A stretch of 36,443 bases of DNA from Bondarzewia mesenterica (lineage: Eukaryota; Basidiomycota; Agaricomycetes; Russulales; Bondarzewiaceae), in contig SGPL01000343.1 in the NCBI GenBank assembly GCA_004802705.1, positions 965 through 37,407 on the forward strand. Reading direction: 5' to 3'. The position numbers and the translations under genes were made by a program. Below are positions 33,301 through 36,443 of this stretch, one piece after another. Each line of letters starts with the position of its first letter. Position 1 is the first letter of the stretch. Under the pieces are notes generated by a model, which had not been told where the DNA came from, did not search any database, and was given only the letters and a program-made list of their open reading frames with translations.

Positions 33301-34435
33301 ATTTCATGTTGAGTTGGGAAATGGGCACGGAAGAGTTCATGCTAGGAACGCCAGAGTTAACAGAGGCCGAGGATGCATTCGGCGGCTTCTGCATTCGAAC
33401 ATGCCTGTCGTTCGTCTCGGGTGGAGGCAGATCGGCATCGAAAAACTCCGCTGGCTGGGAAGGCGCGTCTTCAACTTCTATGGACTCAAAATCGTGGAAC
33501 GTTGCTTCAAAAGAAAGATTGCTGGAAGACATCAAACGTCCTTCCGGTGGGGCTGTCTGACGAAGTAAATCAATCATCGTGAGCAAGACACACTGTGCAC
33601 ATTTCTCATTCAATGGCGGAGGCTCAGTCCATCCGGGAGGTGTGGAGAGCTGTTCTGAAGATGCCTGCCTGCTCTTCTTGGTGTTCGCGCTACGACCTGC
33701 GGATGATGGGACAGGGGATTCTGGCTGAGGGAGGCCAGTTGGTCCCTTTGACATCGCCGAACGAGATCCAGATCCAGCTTCGTCTGCGAAACGATGCCAG
33801 CGCGAAGCCATAGCAGCAGAAAGAACCTTGAGAATAAATAATTGTGATTGAAGAATTTCAATCGTCCAAGGCGCGCTGCTGTCCGTCTGCTGTATAACGT
33901 TGAAAGCCATAATATGAAAGAAGGGTGAAGAAAGACGCACCTTGGGCAGTTTGTCCAATAATCCCGACAATGCTAGAGCTATGATATCCAGCGATTCCCG
34001 GGACATTTCGACGAGACAGTTGATGATCTCTTCAATCGCATTGTCGTTTTCAACGATGGTCAAATCAAGACCAGATATGTATGGGAGCTATAAGCTTGGT
34101 GTTAGCAGAAGCGAATGTAAAATGGTAGACAGCTGGTAGGATTGATGGGAGGAGGCGCTTGTTGCCACTTCCTAAGAGGCAGACGCCAGCCAACCTTGGA
34201 GAGATGTAGAGACACGTACCTTCTTGCTCAACCGATTCACCAAAACGGTGATAATGTTGTGTTGATTCTGTGTGCCGGGAGCATTGGCAGCATACGGTAC
34301 GGCAGTGGTTTGTGAAGACAGAGCCATGAAAGCGTGATGGGAATCTTTGCTCCTATGTGTGCGAATGGAACTGGAAGGAGGAGGTTTCGTAGAAGCATTG
34401 CCAGTAGAAGCCGACGGCCGCCGAGTGGGCAACAT
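24310..34435 (-). CDS. IRA1: Neurofibromin/IRA-type Ras GTPase-activating protein
   Basis: This large RasGAP stimulates GTP hydrolysis by Ras and so lowers Ras-cAMP-PKA signalling. The gene spans 10.1 kb with about 35 exons and codes for roughly 2,700 residues, the size of neurofibromin and Ira1/2. The long N-terminal half (34435 to about 29700) is helical and repeat-like. The RasGAP domain lies at about 29650-27970. The arginine finger is in SLFRGNS (codon at 29147-29145), and the FLR-type element FIFLRFISPAVVAPE is split by an intron at 28699-28651. The Sec14-PH module follows at about 27960-27000 (VFVFFIPKID, LLLYHMFKTL, YILNPNDAAHKYLRRLYN), then a helical C-terminal part to the stop at 24312-24310. 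The protein starts MLPTRRPSASTG. The first intron is the longest (34219-34088, 132 nt). Exon 18 is only 18 nt (29436-29419, LVKESD). One intron (27301-27250) appears to be GC-AG. No key residue is missing. Exon edges in the middle were set by frame and conservation and were not all counted base by base. Confidence 0.93.
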
Positions 34436-36443
34436 CAGGCCAAAAAAACGGGTCCACGAACTTGCTGGTCAGATCGGACGTTTGGTACGTCGAAGGCACG
34501 TCTGTGAGTATGGGGCAGAGGATAGGGACGTGACGAGAAAAGAAGAGGTTGGAGAGTGAAAAAGACGAAGAAAGTAATGTACCACGGAATGCAACAAGGC
34601 TACGGGTATATCAAGGTAAAGAACAGGTTGCTCGGGCACGCCTGCGAAGGCTTGGACAATGAGCCTAGTAACTTTACCTCAGAACGGGACACCATCGTTA
34701 CGTCAGCTTCTCGTTCCCTCAATGGTGTGCCCCGAGCCCGCGGTTTGTTCCTTTTTCGAATTCTTGTTGGTTAAGGTTCTGTACTTCAGGCCTTCAGGCA
34801 TTATTATTAAATAACATGCATACTGATACTACGGTTTCCCCTGGGCCCGGATAGTGTATTACAACTAGTCTCCGTGGCTGACCACACAGAAGATAGTCGT
34901 TCTGTATTATATTACAACATGCTCCAGGGTTCTATAAGTATGATAAGTACTCGTTGATATGAGTAGGGAGAGATCCGGACGTCGTCGATCAGTGCAACTG
35001 CTTAACCACCCTTGACTACGCCGGCGCCGTTCAAAAAAGTATGAGTGGGTCACGACTTCTCGACATCCCTACAATGGTCCCTGGCAGCTATCACTTGCCA
35101 CATAGAGTTTTCGAATTCGCGTCCACATTAGGATCCGACTGCTGCACACAAAAATACCCCCGTGTTTCAGGATTGGAGCGCCCACTTTGTGGATCATGTA
35201 TAAAGGCGACTTCGCGACATATGGGCGTACTCATACCGTCCCTGCTCAGCCCTCAGAACCTTCAGAAACCCACAGGTCCACTCGAATTATGTATTGAGCA
35301 TGTAAGGTGAGTGCAAGGTGCAGGAGGGCGCAGTATATATATAGCTAGTCTAAATTGTTAAGCCTAACCGCATCAGACGCAGGTAGACAGGATTATTGAT
35401 CTGATAAATTCGTTTATGAGCTTCGAATTCCTACATATGATAGAAAATCCTGATCCGGTCCGATTATAGCCGTCGTAATCGGTGAATGGCAATGTGCAGG
35501 AGTTGTCTCGCTGGCGGAATAAGGAACACATCATTATTTCGAGCTCAGGTTCGGCAAGGAGTACTCTCTGCGAGTAAAGTGTAAGGCGAAATGGGTGAAA
35601 GGTCGTGTCCCAGTCTGTGAGGATGATGATAGAATATGGACGCTGCAGATGTGTTGCCACTGGACCTACATGGACCCACAGAAGGTCCAATATTGCTTTG
35701 AAATTGATTTGGCGATGTTAGTCACTCGAGGTCACTCGGCGCCTGTGCTGGGGAGCCCCTCGGGATGAATCGGACAATGGAGTCGGTGCGTTTTACTGCG
35801 GATTCTGACGGATGAGTGGAAACGATCGGCCCTCCCTTAGACACGACAATAGATTGGGGGCATGAGTGGGGGATCGAAGCCAGGATGATTTTGGGGCGTC
35901 CCTTGCGGGAGTGATAGCCTCATGGGCCGGGACCGTGCTTTTCTTGGAAGAAGCGGCTGAGTTGAATATATTGGCGATATCGTACATTAACTCCGCCCAA
36001 CCGCGTTTTCCGGACTCCGCAGTGCCCAACGGCCTGATCGTTCTCAATCCCCCAGCTGGGTGCCTCTCGCTGTTGTTCTTGCACCCTTCAGGGCCACGAC
36101 GTTTCGCTGTTCGAACATCCTGCATTGACCTTTGTCTTAGCTTAGCTCTCCTCTATCTAACCCATTGCTTCCTGTCTGCCTCTTTCTCCATCTCGCTGTC
36201 GTCGCCTGTCGAAACCTTTCTTGTTCGATTCGCTCTGTCAATCCCTCGCTGACCAGTCGTTTGCGCATCTTGTTCTGCTTTCCTCCCGTGCTCGCATCGA
36301 TACCTCTCTTTATTCGCCGTTCGCCCTATTCCGCCGTTTTGCTGTCGACCTTTTTTTTTTTTTTTTTTCGCCGCCGCTTGTTTTATCTCGCAGTCATAAC
36401 CCAAGAAAGTCGCTCAGAGGAGCTTCTCAAAGACATCCGCTCA
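34436..36443. other. IRA upstream region and gene-poor right end
   Basis: About 2 kb with no supported gene. The first several hundred bases should contain the IRA promoter. The longest open frame, 35866-36252 plus, ends inside a pyrimidine-rich tract and has no family resemblance; it overlaps a minus-strand frame at 36125-35793. I see no tRNA, terminal inverted repeats or long direct repeats. Confidence 0.4.
36130..36370 (+). promoter_or_regulatory. Pyrimidine-rich tract, probable promoter/leader of a gene beyond the window
   Basis: The plus strand is strongly enriched in C and T over about 240 bp and ends in an uninterrupted run of 18 T at 36351-36368. CT-rich stretches just upstream of transcription starts are common in fungi. 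This fits a plus-strand gene whose coding part starts to the right of the window. No start codon with a conserved protein is visible before the end. Confidence 0.35.

Noticed and set aside
653..34435. MOB1, OPY2 and IRA as a signalling gene cluster
   Set aside because: They are spread over 34 kb among unrelated housekeeping genes, on different strands, and act in different pathways. Chance neighbourhood is the simpler explanation.
35866..36252. 128-codon plus-strand frame at the right end
   Set aside because: Its second half is just the CT-rich promoter-like tract, it overlaps an open frame on the other strand, and it resembles no family.
1..36443. CRISPR array, tRNA or rRNA genes, intact transposon
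   Set aside because: No regularly spaced repeats, tRNA-like folds with the conserved T-loop, rRNA motifs, transposase or reverse transcriptase motifs, or long terminal repeats were found on reading both strands.

Overview
The window is genomic DNA of a filamentous basidiomycete, most likely an Agaricomycete. Nearly every gene is cut by many short introns (about 46-132 nt, mostly 50-65 nt) with fungal GTRNGT donors. The gene content is fungal (OPY2, CAF16, an IRA-type RasGAP, and a BTB/POZ protein of the kind expanded in mushrooms). There are no operons, CRISPR arrays, tRNA or rRNA genes that I can see. The first 30 bases and two later positions contain N, so this looks like the left end of an assembled contig.

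Layout, left to right: MOB1 (+, 653-1878); a gene-poor stretch; a BTB/POZ protein (-, 3491-4630); the DEAD-box helicase DBP8 (-, 4960-7076); a 1.6 kb stretch with only weak gene-like remnants; a small YCII-domain protein (-, 8651-9117); an unrecognised 145-residue gene (-, 9969-10505); SUA5 (-, 10664-11923, the only gene without introns); OPY2 (-, 12456-14508); CAF16 (-, 15188-16400); a small membrane protein resembling DUF7704 (+, 16845-17702); an AIR1/AIR2-type zinc-knuckle protein (+, 18099-20246); a 984-residue coiled-coil protein of unknown role (-, 20568-23911); a complete neurofibromin/IRA-type RasGAP (-, 24310-34435, about 35 exons); and a 2 kb gene-poor right end closing with a pyrimidine-rich tract that looks like a promoter for a gene beyond the window.

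I rebuilt the gene models by hand from splice sites and protein-family conservation. For MOB1, DBP8, the YCII gene, the 145-residue gene, OPY2, CAF16, the DUF7704-like gene, the AIR gene and the coiled-coil gene, the exon lengths add up to an exact multiple of three. For the BTB gene both alternative models do so. For IRA only the first five exons were checked base by base.

The genes are ordinary housekeeping and signalling genes and do not form an evident pathway cluster. Three act in growth or stress signalling (MOB1 in mitotic exit/septation, OPY2 in HOG and filamentation signalling, IRA in turning off Ras). Two act in nuclear RNA work (DBP8 in ribosome biogenesis, AIR in TRAMP RNA surveillance), one in tRNA modification (SUA5) and one with CCR4-NOT (CAF16). 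I found no convincing new multi-gene system. The points of most interest are gene structure (two likely GC-AG introns, an 8-nt and an 18-nt microexon, frame-neutral introns next to catalytic motifs) and two genes that match no family I know.
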